64,000 bases of DNA from Centipeda infelix ATCC 43532 (GTDB lineage: Bacteria > Bacillota > Negativicutes > Selenomonadales > Selenomonadaceae): NCBI RefSeq assembly GCF_000234095.1, contig NZ_JH376799.1, positions 339,217 to 403,216 on the forward strand, read 5' to 3'. Below, piece by piece: positions 1-9,801 of this stretch (position 1 is the stretch's first letter; each line of letters starts with the position of its first letter). The notes under the pieces are model-generated. The model worked only from the letters and a program-made list of their open reading frames with translations. It ran no database searches and was not told the origin of the DNA. The position numbers were made by a program, and so were the translations under genes.

Positions 1-498
1 GGAACGCTCCACATTCACAGCTTCGTCCGCCGTGATGAAGAGGCTCTTTGCATTCACACCGAAATCGCTCAGGAGCTTCACGGCTGCCTTCGTCTTCGGT
101 GCCTCGAAGTCGAGCTGGTCGAGGACGATGAAATCGCCCGTACGAACCTTGTCCGACAGCGCGCACTTGAGGGCAAGACGACGCTGCTTGCGCGGCATCG
201 TAAAGCCGTACTTGCGCGGATGCGGGCCAAAGACCGTACCGCCGCCAACCCACAACGGGCTGCGCGTCGAACCTGCACGGGCACGACCCGTGCCCTTCTG
301 ACGCCAGGGCTTGCGTCCGCCGCCGCGCACGAGACCGCGCGTCTTCGTGGCATGGGTGCCGAGACGCTGCGATGCGAGCTGGAGGACAACCGCCTGATGA
401 AGGAGGCCGGCATTCATTTCGACATTGAAGAACTCGTCGCTGAGGCTGATCTCGCCAACCTGGTTGTGCGACATATCATATACTGCTACATTCGCCAT
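1..498 (-). CDS. rplD: 50S ribosomal protein L4 (C-terminus outside window)
   Basis: L4 binds 23S rRNA and its extended loop lines the peptide exit tunnel. The first 166 codons are visible; the gene runs off the window at position 1. Reading from ATG at 498 gives an N-terminus MANVAVYDMSHNQVGE. Next comes the conserved L4 stretch rich in Gly, Arg and Lys (around residues 45-85, including GGGRKPWRQKGTGRARAGS), then FGPHPRKYGF. A purine-rich ribosome binding site (GGAAGGGGGA) precedes the ATG. It follows rplC by 18 bases in the S10 operon order rpsJ-rplC-rplD. In some bacteria L4 represses this operon through the rpsJ leader; whether it does here is not shown. Confidence 0.96.
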   Translation of the reverse strand, partial: MANVAVYDMSHNQVGEISLSDEFFNVEMNAGLLHQAVVLQLASQRLGTHATKTRGLVRGGGRKPWRQKGTGRARAGSTRSPLWVGGGTVFGPHPRKYGFTMPRKQRRLALKCALSDKVRTGDFIVLDQLDFEAPKTKAAVKLLSDFGVNAKSLFITADEAVNVERS

Positions 499-516
499 GC
501 TGCGATTCCCCCTTCC

Positions 517-1170
517 TTATTCTTTCGCTGCCTTTGCAGGCTTAACGGTATCTTTGATTACGACAAATCCCTTCTTCGGGCCCGGAATCGCGCCCTTGAT
601 AAGGATGAGGTTGCGGTCACTGTCCACGCGGACAATCGTCAGACGCTGCACCGTGACACGCTCGCCGCCCATACGGCCGGGGAGCTTCTTGCCCTTGAGG
701 ACGCGTCCGCCGGGACCGGAGATCATCGCACCCGTCGAGCCCGGCTCACGGTGTGACTTCGAGCCGTGCCCCATGGGGCCGCGTGCGAAGTTGTGACGCT
801 TGATGCCGCCCGCGAAGCCCTTGCCCTTGGACGTACCGACCACATCGACGAGATCGCCCGCAGCGAAGATGTCGACGCCGATCGTGTCACCAACATTGTA
901 TTCGGAAGGAGCAGCAAGACGCATCTCACGAATGAAGCGCACTGCCTTCACGCCCGCCTTCTCAAACTGACCCTTGAGCGGCTTCGTGACGTTCTTCTCC
1001 TTGATATCGCCAAACCCGAGCTGCACAGCGTTATAGCCGTCCGTCTCGTCGGTCTTGTTCCGGAGCACGAAGTTGTTGCCGGACTCAACGACCGTCACGG
1101 GAACGACGCGGCCTTCCTCTGTGAAGATCTGGGTCATGCCCAGTTTTCTTCCTAAAATAGCCTTAGCCAA
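517..1170 (-). CDS. rplC: 50S ribosomal protein L3
   Basis: L3 is an early-assembly 23S rRNA binding protein near the peptidyl transferase centre. The protein begins AKAILGRKLGMTQIF, the hallmark L3 start. It carries the long loop GFAGGIKRHNFARGPMGHGS at about residues 120-140 and GPGGRVLKGKKLPGRMGGE further on. Length is 217 residues, normal for the family. I choose a TTG start at 1170 because AGGAGG lies 8 bases upstream; the longer reading from a GTG at 1179 overlaps that ribosome binding site. It sits 15 bases downstream of rpsJ and 18 upstream of rplD. Confidence 0.96.
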   Translation of the reverse strand: MAKAILGRKLGMTQIFTEEGRVVPVTVVESGNNFVLRNKTDETDGYNAVQLGFGDIKEKNVTKPLKGQFEKAGVKAVRFIREMRLAAPSEYNVGDTIGVDIFAAGDLVDVVGTSKGKGFAGGIKRHNFARGPMGHGSKSHREPGSTGAMISGPGGRVLKGKKLPGRMGGERVTVQRLTIVRVDSDRNLILIKGAIPGPKKGFVVIKDTVKPAKAAKE

Positions 1171-1185
1171 GGCTTCCACCTCCTA

Positions 1186-1497
1186 TTAGAGCTTAATCTC
1201 GATGTCAACGCCGGCAGGCAGATCGAGACGCATGAGCGAATCGACCGTCTTGTTCGTCGGCTGCAGGATGTCGATGAGACGCTTGTGCGTGCGCATCTCA
1301 AACTGCTCGCGCGAGTCCTTGTTGACGTGCGGAGAACGGAGAATCGTGTAGACATTCTTCTCCGTCGGAAGTGGAATGGGACCTGAGACCATTGCACCCG
1401 TCTTCTTTGCCGTGTCGACGATCTTCGCCGCACTCTGATCGAGAGCCTTGTGGTCGTAGGCCTTCAAACGAATTCTGATTTTCTGCTGTTTCGCCAA
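1186..1497 (-). CDS. rpsJ: 30S ribosomal protein S10
   Basis: S10 belongs to the 30S head and also acts as NusE in transcription antitermination. The 103-residue product starts [16 protein letters not shown] and contains SGPIPLPT and the conserved [16 protein letters not shown]. The start is a TTG at 1497 with AGGAGG 8 bases upstream; family length and N-terminus fit only this start. It is the first gene of the S10 operon (rpsJ, rplC, rplD). A terminator separates it from tuf upstream, so it probably has its own promoter in the 380-base gap, although I could not pick out a convincing one. Confidence 0.96.
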   Translation of the reverse strand: MAKQQKIRIRLKAYDHKALDQSAAKIVDTAKKTGAMVSGPIPLPTEKNVYTILRSPHVNKDSREQFEMRTHKRLIDILQPTNKTVDSLMRLDLPAGVDIEIKL

Positions 1498-1668
1498 AGT
1501 AGTTTTCCTCCTTCGTCCGGGGTCTCGCCCCAAACATTTCTCCACGGCAGTTCCCTCTGCCCCCTCGGGGCATAGCCATCTGCCATGTCATCGCATGGAG
1601 TACGTCGTCTGTCGTATGATTCCAAAAGATGAAAAAGAAGTTTTATCATATCCCAATCGGGAAATTTC

Positions 1669-1825
1669 GGTTCATTCAGCCCCCATCTCAGCGCATCTTT
1701 TTCGCGCTGTCTGTGTCAGCAAATCCTCCACATAGCACCTCGGCTATGCGTCCGGTTTGCTTCCTTGACAGCCCCAAAAATCTACGCCAATCTGAGGAGC
1801 TTCATCGAACCGTCATTTCCCTCGA
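1669..1825 (+). repeat. Dispersed MITE-like repeat, copy 1 (decayed ends)
   Basis: The core matches the copies at 25936 and 36476. Shared blocks include the hairpin ACATAGC...GGCTATGCGTCC, the flanking block GCAAATCCTCC and TTTGC, and AAAAATCTACGCCAATCTGA near the right end. The CTGATAAA terminal inverted repeats of the other copies are not recognisable here, so this looks like an old copy. It lies between tuf and rpsJ. Confidence 0.7.
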
Positions 1826-1856
1826 AAAGGAGCGACGCGAGCGCCGCTCCTCTCCC
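1826..1856 (-). terminator. Intrinsic terminator of the str/tuf operon
   Basis: On the minus strand AGGAGCGGCG pairs with CGTCGCTCCT around a short loop and is followed by TTTT. It lies 25-55 bases after the tuf stop codon and ends the L7Ae-rpsL-rpsG-fusA-tuf transcript before the S10 operon. Confidence 0.75.
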
Positions 1857-1880
1857 TAGGGAATATCAAGAGACTAAGAA

Positions 1881-3068
1881 TTAGCCTTCAATCGCCGTAA
1901 CACGACCCGCGCCGACCGTGTGGCCGCCCTCGCGGATAGCGAAGCGGAGACCCTGCTCGATCGCGATCGGGGTGATGAGCTCGACTTCCATCTCGACGTT
2001 ATCGCCGGGCATAACCATCTCCGTGCCCTCGGGGAGACGGACAACGCCCGTCACGTCCGTCGTACGGAAGTAGAACTGGGGACGATAGTTCGTGAAGAAC
2101 GGCGTATGACGGCCGCCCTCTTCCTTCGTCAGAACGTAGACCTGCGCCTTGAACTTCGTGTGCGGATTGATGGAACCCGGCTTTGCGAGAACCTGACCGC
2201 GCTCGATGTCCTTGCGATCCACGCCGCGGAGCAGTGCGCCGATGTTGTCGCCCGCAACCGCGCTGTCGAGCAGCTTGCGGAACATCTCGATGCCCGTGAC
2301 AACCGTGCTGCGCGCCTCATCCTGAAGGCCGACGATCTCAACCGTATCGTTCAGCTTCAGCTCGCCGCGCTCCACACGACCCGTAGCAACCGTGCCGCGG
2401 CCCGTGATCGTGAACACGTCCTCAACCGGCATGAGGAACGGCTTGTCCGTGTCACGCGTCGGCGTCGGAATGTACTTGTCAACCTCGTCCATGAGCTCGA
2501 GGATCTTCGCCTTCATCGCCTCGTCGCCCTCAAGAGCCTTGAGTGCGGAGCCCGCAACGACAGGGATGTCATCGCCGGGGAACTCATACTGCGAAAGCAG
2601 CTCGCGGACTTCCATCTCGACGAGCTCGAGGAGCTCGGGATCGTCAACCTGGTCGACCTTGTTGAGGAACACAACGAGAGCCGGAACGCCGACCTGACGA
2701 GCGAGCAGGATGTGCTCACGCGTCTGGGGCATCGGGCCGTCAGCAGCGGAGACAACGAGGATTGCGCCGTCCATCTGCGCAGCACCCGTGATCATGTTCT
2801 TGACATAGTCCGCGTGGCCCGGGCAGTCGACGTGTGCATAGTGGCGGTTGTCCGTCTCATACTCAACGTGTGCCGTGTTGATCGTGATGCCGCGCTCGCG
2901 CTCCTCCGGAGCCTTGTCGATGTCCGCATAGTCCTCGAACTTCGCATAGCCCTTCTCGGAGAGAACCTTCGTGATCGCAGCCGTCAGCGTCGTCTTGCCG
3001 TGGTCAACGTGGCCGATCGTGCCGATGTTGACATGGGGCTTGCTGCGGTTAAACTTTTCCTTTGCCAT
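1881..3068 (-). CDS. tuf: Elongation factor Tu
   Basis: EF-Tu is the GTPase that delivers aminoacyl-tRNA to the ribosomal A site. The 395-residue protein has the G1 loop GHVDHGKT (about residues 18-25), the switch II motif DCPGHADY and NKVD. The second and third beta-barrel domains are intact (for example [13 protein letters not shown] and [11 protein letters not shown]-like sequence). ATG at 3068 is preceded by AGGAGG. It is the last gene of the str operon, 15 bases after fusA, and is followed by a terminator. I see no second tuf copy in the window. Confidence 0.98.
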   Translation of the reverse strand: MAKEKFNRSKPHVNIGTIGHVDHGKTTLTAAITKVLSEKGYAKFEDYADIDKAPEERERGITINTAHVEYETDNRHYAHVDCPGHADYVKNMITGAAQMDGAILVVSAADGPMPQTREHILLARQVGVPALVVFLNKVDQVDDPELLELVEMEVRELLSQYEFPGDDIPVVAGSALKALEGDEAMKAKILELMDEVDKYIPTPTRDTDKPFLMPVEDVFTITGRGTVATGRVERGELKLNDTVEIVGLQDEARSTVVTGIEMFRKLLDSAVAGDNIGALLRGVDRKDIERGQVLAKPGSINPHTKFKAQVYVLTKEEGGRHTPFFTNYRPQFYFRTTDVTGVVRLPEGTEMVMPGDNVEMEVELITPIAIEQGLRFAIREGGHTVGAGRVTAIEG

Positions 3069-3083
3069 TCTAAAATTGCCTCC

Positions 3084-5162
3084 TTATTCGCCTTTGTTCT
3101 TGGCGACTACAGCGTCAGCTATATTCTTAGGAACTTCGTCGTAGAAGGAAACCTCCATCGAGTAGTTCCCGCGGCCCTGAGTTTTGGAACGGAGATCCGT
3201 CGAGTAGCCGAACATCTCCGACAGCGGAACGAACGCGTTGATGACCTGCACACCGTTGCGCGGCTCCATGCCGTCGATGCGTCCGCGACGCGAGTTCAGG
3301 TCGCCGATGACGTCGCCCATGTACTCCTCGGGCACCGTGACCTCGACCTTGACGTACGGCTCAAGGAGAACCGGGCTTGCCTTCTCGGCACCCGCCTTGA
3401 ATGCCATCGAACCCGCCACCTTGAACGCAGCCTCGGACGAGTCGACCTCATGGAACGAGCCGTCGTAAACGATAACCTTAATGTCGACCATCGGATAGCC
3501 GGCGACCACGCCGCCCTCCATCGCCTGTTTGACACCGGCCTCGATCGGATTGATGAATTCCTTCGGAATTACGCCGCCGACGACCTTGTTCTCGAAGCTG
3601 AAGCCCTCGCCTGCCTCCTGCGGAATGAGTTCGAGCCAGCAGTGACCGTACTGACCGTGACCGCCGGACTGACGGACAAACTTGCCCTCTGCCTTGACGG
3701 ACTTGCGGATCGTCTCGCGGTATGCAACCTGCGGCTCGCCGACTTTGCAGTCGACCTTGAACTCGCGGAGCATACGGTCGACGATGATCTGCAGATGCAG
3801 CTCGCCCATGCCCGAGATGATGACCTGCCCCGTCTCAGCGTCCGTATGAACGCGGAACGTCGGATCCTCCTCCGCAAGCTTCTGGAGAGCGATGCCCATC
3901 TTCTCCTGATCGTTCTTCGTTGCGGGCTCAACCGCAACAGAGATAACCGGATCGGGGAACTCCATCGACTCGAGGATGATCGGCTTGTTCTCATCGCAGA
4001 GCGTGTCGCCCGTCGTCGTATTCTTGAGGCCGACTGCCGCCGCAATGTCGCCGCTGTAGACCACGTCGATCTCCTTGCGGTTGTTCGCGTGCATCTGGAG
4101 AATGCGGCCGATGCGCTCCTTGTTGTCCTTCGTCGCGTTGAACACATACGAACCGGAGTTCAGTGTGCCCGAGTAGACGCGGAAGAACGCGAGCTTGCCG
4201 ACGAACGGATCCGTCATAATCTTGAACGCAAGTGCCGAGAACGGCGCATCGTCCGAAGAGGGACGGCTGTCCGCCTCGCCCGTATCGGGATTCACACCCG
4301 CAATCGGCGGGATGTCCGTCGGTGCCGGCATATAGTCGACGATCGCGTCGAGCAGGGGCTGCACGCCCTTGTTGCGATACGACGTACCGCAGGTGACCGG
4401 AGTCATCTGACAAGCGATCGTTGCCTTGCGGATCGCACGGCGGATCTCCTCCTCCGTGACCTCCTCACCGCCGAGATACTTCTCCATGAGCTCATCGTCC
4501 GCCTCTGCGCACGCCTCGATCAGCTTCTCGCGGTACTCTTCTGCCTGCTCTTTGTACTCGGCCGGAATCTCGACCTCATCGGTCACCTTGCCGAGATCGT
4601 CCTCGTAGACGATCGCATCCATCTTCACGAGATCGATGATGCCCTTGAACTCATCCTCTGCGCCGATCGGCAGCTGAATCGCCACCGGGTTCGCATTGAG
4701 ACGCTCGCGCATCATGTTCATAACATTGAAGAAATCTGCGCCCGTAATGTCCATCTTGTTGACATACGCCATACGCGGAACATTGTAGCGTTCCGCCTGA
4801 CGCCAGACCGTCTCCGTCTGCGGCTCAACACCGCCGCGTGCGGTCAGAACAGCCACCGTGCCATCCAGCACGCGCAGCGAGCGCTCTACCTCGACCGTAA
4901 AGTCAACGTGACCCGGCGTATCAATGATATTGATGCGATGGTTCTTCCAGTGGCAGGTCGTCGCCGCCGACGTAATCGTAATGCCGCGTTCCTGTTCCTG
5001 AACCATCCAGTCCATGGTGGCAGCGCCCTCATGAACCTCGCCGATCTTGTGCGTTACGCCCGTGTAGAAGAGAATGCGCTCGGTGGTCGTCGTCTTGCCG
5101 GCATCGATGTGTGCCATGATGCCGATATTCCGCGTTTTTTCAAGGGAATATTCTCTTGCCAC
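3084..5162 (-). CDS. fusA: Elongation factor G
   Basis: EF-G is the translocase GTPase that moves tRNAs and mRNA after peptide bond formation. The 692-residue protein shows the G1 loop [15 protein letters not shown], switch [10 protein letters not shown] and NKMD. Domains III-V are intact ([31 protein letters not shown]). Its length is normal. The start is a GTG at 5162 (protein [17 protein letters not shown]), with AGGA and GGAG upstream. It lies between rpsG and tuf in the classic str order. Confidence 0.98.
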   Translation of the reverse strand: MAREYSLEKTRNIGIMAHIDAGKTTTTERILFYTGVTHKIGEVHEGAATMDWMVQEQERGITITSAATTCHWKNHRINIIDTPGHVDFTVEVERSLRVLDGTVAVLTARGGVEPQTETVWRQAERYNVPRMAYVNKMDITGADFFNVMNMMRERLNANPVAIQLPIGAEDEFKGIIDLVKMDAIVYEDDLGKVTDEVEIPAEYKEQAEEYREKLIEACAEADDELMEKYLGGEEVTEEEIRRAIRKATIACQMTPVTCGTSYRNKGVQPLLDAIVDYMPAPTDIPPIAGVNPDTGEADSRPSSDDAPFSALAFKIMTDPFVGKLAFFRVYSGTLNSGSYVFNATKDNKERIGRILQMHANNRKEIDVVYSGDIAAAVGLKNTTTGDTLCDENKPIILESMEFPDPVISVAVEPATKNDQEKMGIALQKLAEEDPTFRVHTDAETGQVIISGMGELHLQIIVDRMLREFKVDCKVGEPQVAYRETIRKSVKAEGKFVRQSGGHGQYGHCWLELIPQEAGEGFSFENKVVGGVIPKEFINPIEAGVKQAMEGGVVAGYPMVDIKVIVYDGSFHEVDSSEAAFKVAGSMAFKAGAEKASPVLLEPYVKVEVTVPEEYMGDVIGDLNSRRGRIDGMEPRNGVQVINAFVPLSEMFGYSTDLRSKTQGRGNYSMEVSFYDEVPKNIADAVVAKNKGE

Positions 5163-5196
5163 TGTTTCCTATCGCTCCTTACACTGCCGGTAAATA

Positions 5197-5694
<498 letters not shown>

Positions 5695-6072
5695 TTACTT
5701 CTTCTTCGCACGCTTCGCGCCGTACTTGGAGCGACCCTGTGCACGGTTCTGAACCCCTGCGGTATCGAGGGAACCGCGAATGATGTGGTAACGAACACCC
5801 GGCAGATCCTTCACACGACCGCCGCGAATGAGGACGACGCTGTGCTCCTGCAGATTGTGCCCAATTCCGGGGATGTATGCGGTCACTTCGATGCTGTTCG
5901 TCAGGCGAACACGAGCAACCTTTCTAAGAGCAGAGTTCGGCTTCTTCGGCGTGGACGTATAGACACGCGTGCAGACGCCGCGCTTCTGCGGGCTGTTCTT
6001 CAGTGCTGGTGCTTTCGATTTCTCCTCGAGGCTCTTCCGGCTCTTGCGAATGAGCTGATTGATCGTTGGCAT
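5695..6072 (-). CDS. rpsL: 30S ribosomal protein S12
   Basis: S12 shapes the decoding centre and is the classical streptomycin-resistance target. The 125-residue protein has [36 protein letters not shown] and [31 protein letters not shown]. The lysines of the PKKPNS and GRVKDLPG loops have the wild-type identity, so the allele looks streptomycin-sensitive. The start at 6072 has a GGAGG-type site upstream. Confidence 0.97.
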   Translation of the reverse strand: MPTINQLIRKSRKSLEEKSKAPALKNSPQKRGVCTRVYTSTPKKPNSALRKVARVRLTNSIEVTAYIPGIGHNLQEHSVVLIRGGRVKDLPGVRYHIIRGSLDTAGVQNRAQGRSKYGAKRAKKK

Positions 6073-6136
6073 ACTGCACCTCCTTCCTTTGTCGTCATAT
6101 CATTTCTTTTGTATGAAAACGCAGAGAACTGCGTTT

Positions 6137-6382
6137 TTACCGTAGTTTGGCGACCGCTGCCGCACCCACATCGAGGTGCACCGCAGCGCCGAGCTCCGCC
6201 TTCGTCGCGGAGCGGTTAGGGGTAATCCCCGCACCCCCGCATGCCGCAAGCAATGCGCCAAGCACACGCTCATCGACATCAGAGGCGATGAACACCATCT
6301 CCGCCGTATCGCTCCGCACCGCCTTGCACACCTGATGGATGCCGGCGACCGTGCGCGCTGTACGCAATTTTTCCAAAGACAT
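6137..6382 (-). CDS. L7Ae-family ribosomal protein (YbxF-like)
   Basis: This 81-residue protein reads as a bacterial L7Ae/YbxF-type kink-turn RNA binder: short alpha/beta fold, a central VFIASDVDERVLGALLAAC segment and a C-terminal TKAELGAAVHLDVGAAAVAKL. In Firmicutes a gene of this family usually sits between rpoC and rpsL. Here it opens the str operon, 64 bases before rpsL, with AGGAGG-like GGAGGTGCACT before ATG 6382 and a strong promoter about 30 bases further up. rpoBC are not immediately upstream. Binding to k-turn RNA is family knowledge, not shown here. Confidence 0.88.
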   Translation of the reverse strand: MSLEKLRTARTVAGIHQVCKAVRSDTAEMVFIASDVDERVLGALLAACGGAGITPNRSATKAELGAAVHLDVGAAAVAKLR

Positions 6383-6410
6383 AGTGCACCTCCAAAAAGG
6401 GGACTGTCAC

Positions 6411-6439
6411 ATAATATCATCCGTCAAAACGCTTGTCAA
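6411..6439 (-). promoter_or_regulatory. Sigma-A promoter of the str operon
   Basis: On the minus strand TTGACA (6439-6434) is followed after 17 bases by TATTAT (6416-6411). This is a near-consensus housekeeping promoter, 30 bases upstream of the L7Ae-family start codon. It implies that the str operon is transcribed independently of any rpoBC operon. Confidence 0.85.
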
Positions 6440-6512
6440 CGCATATTTTACAAAGTTTTCTATTTACACCCCTTCTAGCGTATCTTTCTTTTTTGTTTAG
6501 ATATTTTTGTAG

Positions 6513-6536
6513 AAAATGCGGACATTGCTGTCCGCA
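6513..6536 (-). terminator. Intrinsic terminator after the sulfatase-like gene
   Basis: On the minus strand TGCGGACA pairs with TGTCCGCA around GCAA, followed by TTTT. It starts five bases after the stop codon of the gene at 6541-8556. Confidence 0.85.
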
Positions 6537-6540
6537 CTCA

Positions 6541-8556
6541 TCAAATATTACTCTCCATCAAAAGTTCGGGGTGACGCACATAGTACGCCGTCAACTCACA
6601 GTACGCATCGCGCTCCGCCGTGAACCGCTCCGTATCGAAGTGCCACGGCAGCTGCCCCGCCGTCACAGCCAGCTCCTGCGCGGCACGCTCACGATAGTAG
6701 CCAATCTCCTCACGCGTGAGCCACGCATATGGTGTCACAACACAATCAATCGGCTCTGTCAGCGGCTTTTCGACAGCATAGTAGGGGAATCCCTGCGGTG
6801 CAATAAGTTCAATAAGTGTCGGCAAGATGTTGAGGTGTCCACCAATCACATTGTGTGCAAGATGCGCTTCCGTCAGCTCCGCATGGTGCATCGAAAACGA
6901 CGTGAGAATGCGTTCACGCAGCAGCATCTCCTCCCGCGCTGCCAGCCCCCGAATAAGCGGAGCCTCACCGCCCATGTGATCTCCCGTCACGATAAAGAGG
7001 CCGTCCGGAAACGCTTCCCGCATCTGTGTGATGAAACGGCAGAGTGCCCAGTCCGCATACCACGCACAACCAAGCCCGCGATACTTCAGCGAGTTTTTGC
7101 GCAGCGCAGCACCCATTTGGGGATTCAGACGTGCTGCATCAAAGCCGCACTCCTCAAACGGGATACGGTAGGGGCCATGGTTCGAGGTCGTATAGAGGAA
7201 ATGAAAGGATGGCACATCATCCCCCTCTGTGCGAATGCGCCGCGCCGCTTCGTCCAGAAAGATATGATCGTAGACACCGAGCCACGTACGCGGCGCATCT
7301 TCCCCACAGATATCCATGCCGCCGTATGCCGCATCAAACCCGAGCGCAGGCACAAAGTGGACGAGACTGCCCCAGTTCAGTCCGCCGCCGTACCAGAAGG
7401 ACGTACGGTATCCAAGTTCCTTGAGCTGGCGCGGCAACGCAGTGGGCAACGTATGATCCCAAAAGATCACATTCTCGTTCAACTCCATATCCGCGTCATA
7501 GATGCCGAGAAGCAGCCTGACAATAGACGGCTGCGAGATCATCCCGCCCGAAAGAAAATTGTTGATACTGACCGTATGTTTTTCGGCACGAAAACGAGCC
7601 CCCGCCTCCATGAGATTCAGTGTCGCGTACGGCTCATCGAAAAAAACCTGCCCGTAACTCTCCGCCAGCAGAAAGAAAATATGACGCGGCGGCGTGATGC
7701 GCGCCCCCTGCGCCGTTCGCCGAAACACTTCCAGTGGAGCCCCCGCGAAGGATGTCGGCATGATCGCTGTCATAATCGCACGGCTCTCTGCATCGGTATG
7801 ATTCAGGCACTCCCGCACAGGACGTTTCCACACCATCTTGAGCGCGATGAGATCATCGATCGCCGCCTTGCCGAGTACCGCATCCTCCTTGACAGCAGCA
7901 GGCACCTCATCCCACTCGGGCTTTTTCCGATGGCGCAGCGTCCCACCATAGCGCAGCCAGTAAAAGAGCACAATAGCGGCGATAAACACCAACGTATTGA
8001 CCGCATACTGTCCCGCCCCATCCGTCAGCGTGGGATAGGACACGGACGGCAGGGAAAGCAGAGCATTTCCCGCCGCGCAGCAGAGCGCGAGATAGGGCAG
8101 ATACCCGAGCAGCAGCCACACACCATGATTCTGGTGAAAGAAGATATCGGCGAAGTTGCGCTTGTCTGCATTTTTCCCGAGCCAGAGCGTCTGATTGAAC
8201 GTATCGTGAAAATGCGCATAGAAAATCATCTTACCGATAAACGCCGTATAGAGCACCGCTGCATAGATAAGGAGCAGCGACAGACGCACGGCATCACTAA
8301 CGGCAAAGTATGCGGGAAGGAACGCCGCAGGTATCGAGACGAGAACAAGAGGAATCAAAAACGCATACGCGTTGAAGTCCATCCCCCACCAGAATCCGTA
8401 ACGAAAACAGGAAATCCACTTCCCCCACGCACCACACGGCGACTTCTTTGGCCGGTAGACGAGGATAAAGATGAGACGAAACACGGCACAGATCAGCGGC
8501 GGCAGAAGGAAAATCTTGAAATCCTGCTGCATTCCGAGAAAGAAATCACTGAACAT
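6541..8556 (-). CDS. LTA synthase/sulfatase-family membrane enzyme
   Basis: This is an about 671-residue inner-membrane protein. The N-terminal third has several hydrophobic helices (about residues 15-240), and the rest is an alkaline-phosphatase/sulfatase-superfamily domain. It includes HIFFLLAESYGQ near residue 290, TTSNHGPYRIP and VTGDHMGGE, the usual metal-ligand region. This architecture is shared by lipoteichoic acid synthases and by phosphoglycerol or phosphoethanolamine transferases acting on envelope glycans. The nucleophilic Ser/Thr cannot be assigned confidently by eye. In a diderm host it more likely decorates LPS, a periplasmic glycan or a lipid than builds LTA, but the substrate is unknown. 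The ATG at 8556 has a GAGG site; a TTG one codon earlier is less likely. Confidence 0.8.
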   Translation of the reverse strand: MFSDFFLGMQQDFKIFLLPPLICAVFRLIFILVYRPKKSPCGAWGKWISCFRYGFWWGMDFNAYAFLIPLVLVSIPAAFLPAYFAVSDAVRLSLLLIYAAVLYTAFIGKMIFYAHFHDTFNQTLWLGKNADKRNFADIFFHQNHGVWLLLGYLPYLALCCAAGNALLSLPSVSYPTLTDGAGQYAVNTLVFIAAIVLFYWLRYGGTLRHRKKPEWDEVPAAVKEDAVLGKAAIDDLIALKMVWKRPVRECLNHTDAESRAIMTAIMPTSFAGAPLEVFRRTAQGARITPPRHIFFLLAESYGQVFFDEPYATLNLMEAGARFRAEKHTVSINNFLSGGMISQPSIVRLLLGIYDADMELNENVIFWDHTLPTALPRQLKELGYRTSFWYGGGLNWGSLVHFVPALGFDAAYGGMDICGEDAPRTWLGVYDHIFLDEAARRIRTEGDDVPSFHFLYTTSNHGPYRIPFEECGFDAARLNPQMGAALRKNSLKYRGLGCAWYADWALCRFITQMREAFPDGLFIVTGDHMGGEAPLIRGLAAREEMLLRERILTSFSMHHAELTEAHLAHNVIGGHLNILPTLIELIAPQGFPYYAVEKPLTEPIDCVVTPYAWLTREEIGYYRERAAQELAVTAGQLPWHFDTERFTAERDAYCELTAYYVRHPELLMESNI

Positions 8557-8619
8557 CAAACAACCTCACAAACAAGAGAGGGATCTGCATGGAATTGTTT
8601 CTCATGCAAATCCCCAACT

Positions 8620-9801
8620 TCATCGCACTACATGAATGTGTTCCCGCCGTTTCTCCGGCGGCTCCATATTTTTCTTTTGCACAGGCACATCCTTACTGCG
8701 ATCAGCAATGCCGAGCAGCATGCCCATTCCTGCCATCGTCACGATCAGCGACGAGCCGCCGTAGCTGATGAACGGCAGCGGCACGCCGACCACAGGGAGC
8801 AGCCCCGCGACCATCGCGAGATTTGCAAGCGCCTGCCCGAGTACGAGAAAGATGATACCGAGCGCCAGCACCTGCCCGAACGTATCCTTCGCCCGCGCCG
8901 CCACACGCATACAGGTAATGAGCAGCACCCCCAGCAGAAAGAAGATCAGCACCACGCCGAAGAACCCGTGCTCCTGACTGAAAATTGCAAAGGCAAAGTC
9001 CGTATGTGCCTCCGGCAGATACTCATATTTGCTCACGCCGTCGCCAAACCCCATGCCGAAGATCCCGCCCGAGCCGATCGTCGAGAGCGACTGCACCATC
9101 TGATAGCCTGCATCGCGTGCATCCGACCACGGATCGAACCACACCTCAATGCGCTTCATGCGATAGGGCTGCAGCGTCCCAATGGCAAATGCCGTCACCA
9201 GCGTAAGCGGCACGATCCACAGCCAGTAGCGCGGCTTAATGAGTAGGACAAGCGCCATGAGGAGTGGAACACCGAACACAATGCACGCCGTACCAAAGTC
9301 CGGCTCGCGGTAGACGAGAAATGCCATCACGAGAATTGCCCCGAAGGGGATCACCACACGCGGCCAGTCCCGATCCATGCGAAAGCGCTCCTTGCCAAGC
9401 ATCGCCGAGATTGAGAACGCCCCCATCAGCACCGCCATCAGCTTTGCAAACTCCGCCGGCTGAAAACTCAGAGGTCCGAGCGCAATCCAACGCTGTGCCC
9501 CGTTGATCGTTGTGCCCACAAAGAGCACCGCAACCAAAAGGAAGAGATTGATCCCAAGTCCGATGAACATGAGCCCGCGCAACCGCTGATAGTTGATCTT
9601 ACGACAGATCCAGCAGGCGACAATTCCGAGCAGCAGCCATTGGAGATGCCGCTGGAGGAAGTAGTACGGATTCTCGAAATTCATCGCCGCAAGCACATAG
9701 CTTGAGCTAAATACATTGATCGTCCCCGTCACAAGGAGGATCGCCATGATGATGACAATCGGCTCCGTCTCACTCTTGAAGAGCGTATAGCGCGTACGCA
9801 T
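8620..9801 (-). CDS. ftsW: SEDS-family peptidoglycan glycosyltransferase FtsW/RodA
   Basis: The 393-residue polytopic protein (about 10 membrane helices) belongs to the SEDS family, which polymerises lipid II together with a class B PBP. It shows GAQRWI, FQPAEFAKL, the REPDFGTA motif with the key Asp, and the C-terminal GVPLPFISYGGSS signature. FtsW and RodA share these motifs. I favour FtsW, with moderate certainty, because the loop GFGDGVSKYEYLPEAHTDFAFAI is FtsW-like. The ATG at 9801 overlaps the trmB stop by one base (TAATG), so the two are cotranscribed. The C-terminal tail is short and basic. Confidence 0.88.
   Translation of the reverse strand: MRTRYTLFKSETEPIVIIMAILLVTGTINVFSSSYVLAAMNFENPYYFLQRHLQWLLLGIVACWICRKINYQRLRGLMFIGLGINLFLLVAVLFVGTTINGAQRWIALGPLSFQPAEFAKLMAVLMGAFSISAMLGKERFRMDRDWPRVVIPFGAILVMAFLVYREPDFGTACIVFGVPLLMALVLLIKPRYWLWIVPLTLVTAFAIGTLQPYRMKRIEVWFDPWSDARDAGYQMVQSLSTIGSGGIFGMGFGDGVSKYEYLPEAHTDFAFAIFSQEHGFFGVVLIFFLLGVLLITCMRVAARAKDTFGQVLALGIIFLVLGQALANLAMVAGLLPVVGVPLPFISYGGSSLIVTMAGMGMLLGIADRSKDVPVQKKNMEPPEKRREHIHVVR

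Larger units (their letters stand above)
1498..1880. other. Intergenic region tuf-rpsJ with possible S10 leader
   Basis: No gene is seen here. From the tuf side it holds the tuf terminator (about 1826-1856) and a decayed copy of a dispersed palindromic repeat (about 1669-1825). About 170 bases then lead to rpsJ, including short complementary blocks (GGCAG and CTGCC near 1545-1570 on the minus strand) that could form a leader hairpin. An L4-controlled leader is known upstream of rpsJ in some bacteria, but I cannot match this one to a known structure. Confidence 0.4.

Noticed and set aside
6541-8556. True lipoteichoic acid synthase
   Set aside because: The fold and membrane layout fit, but the host carries an outer membrane and the nucleophile motif could not be placed, so only the superfamily was called.
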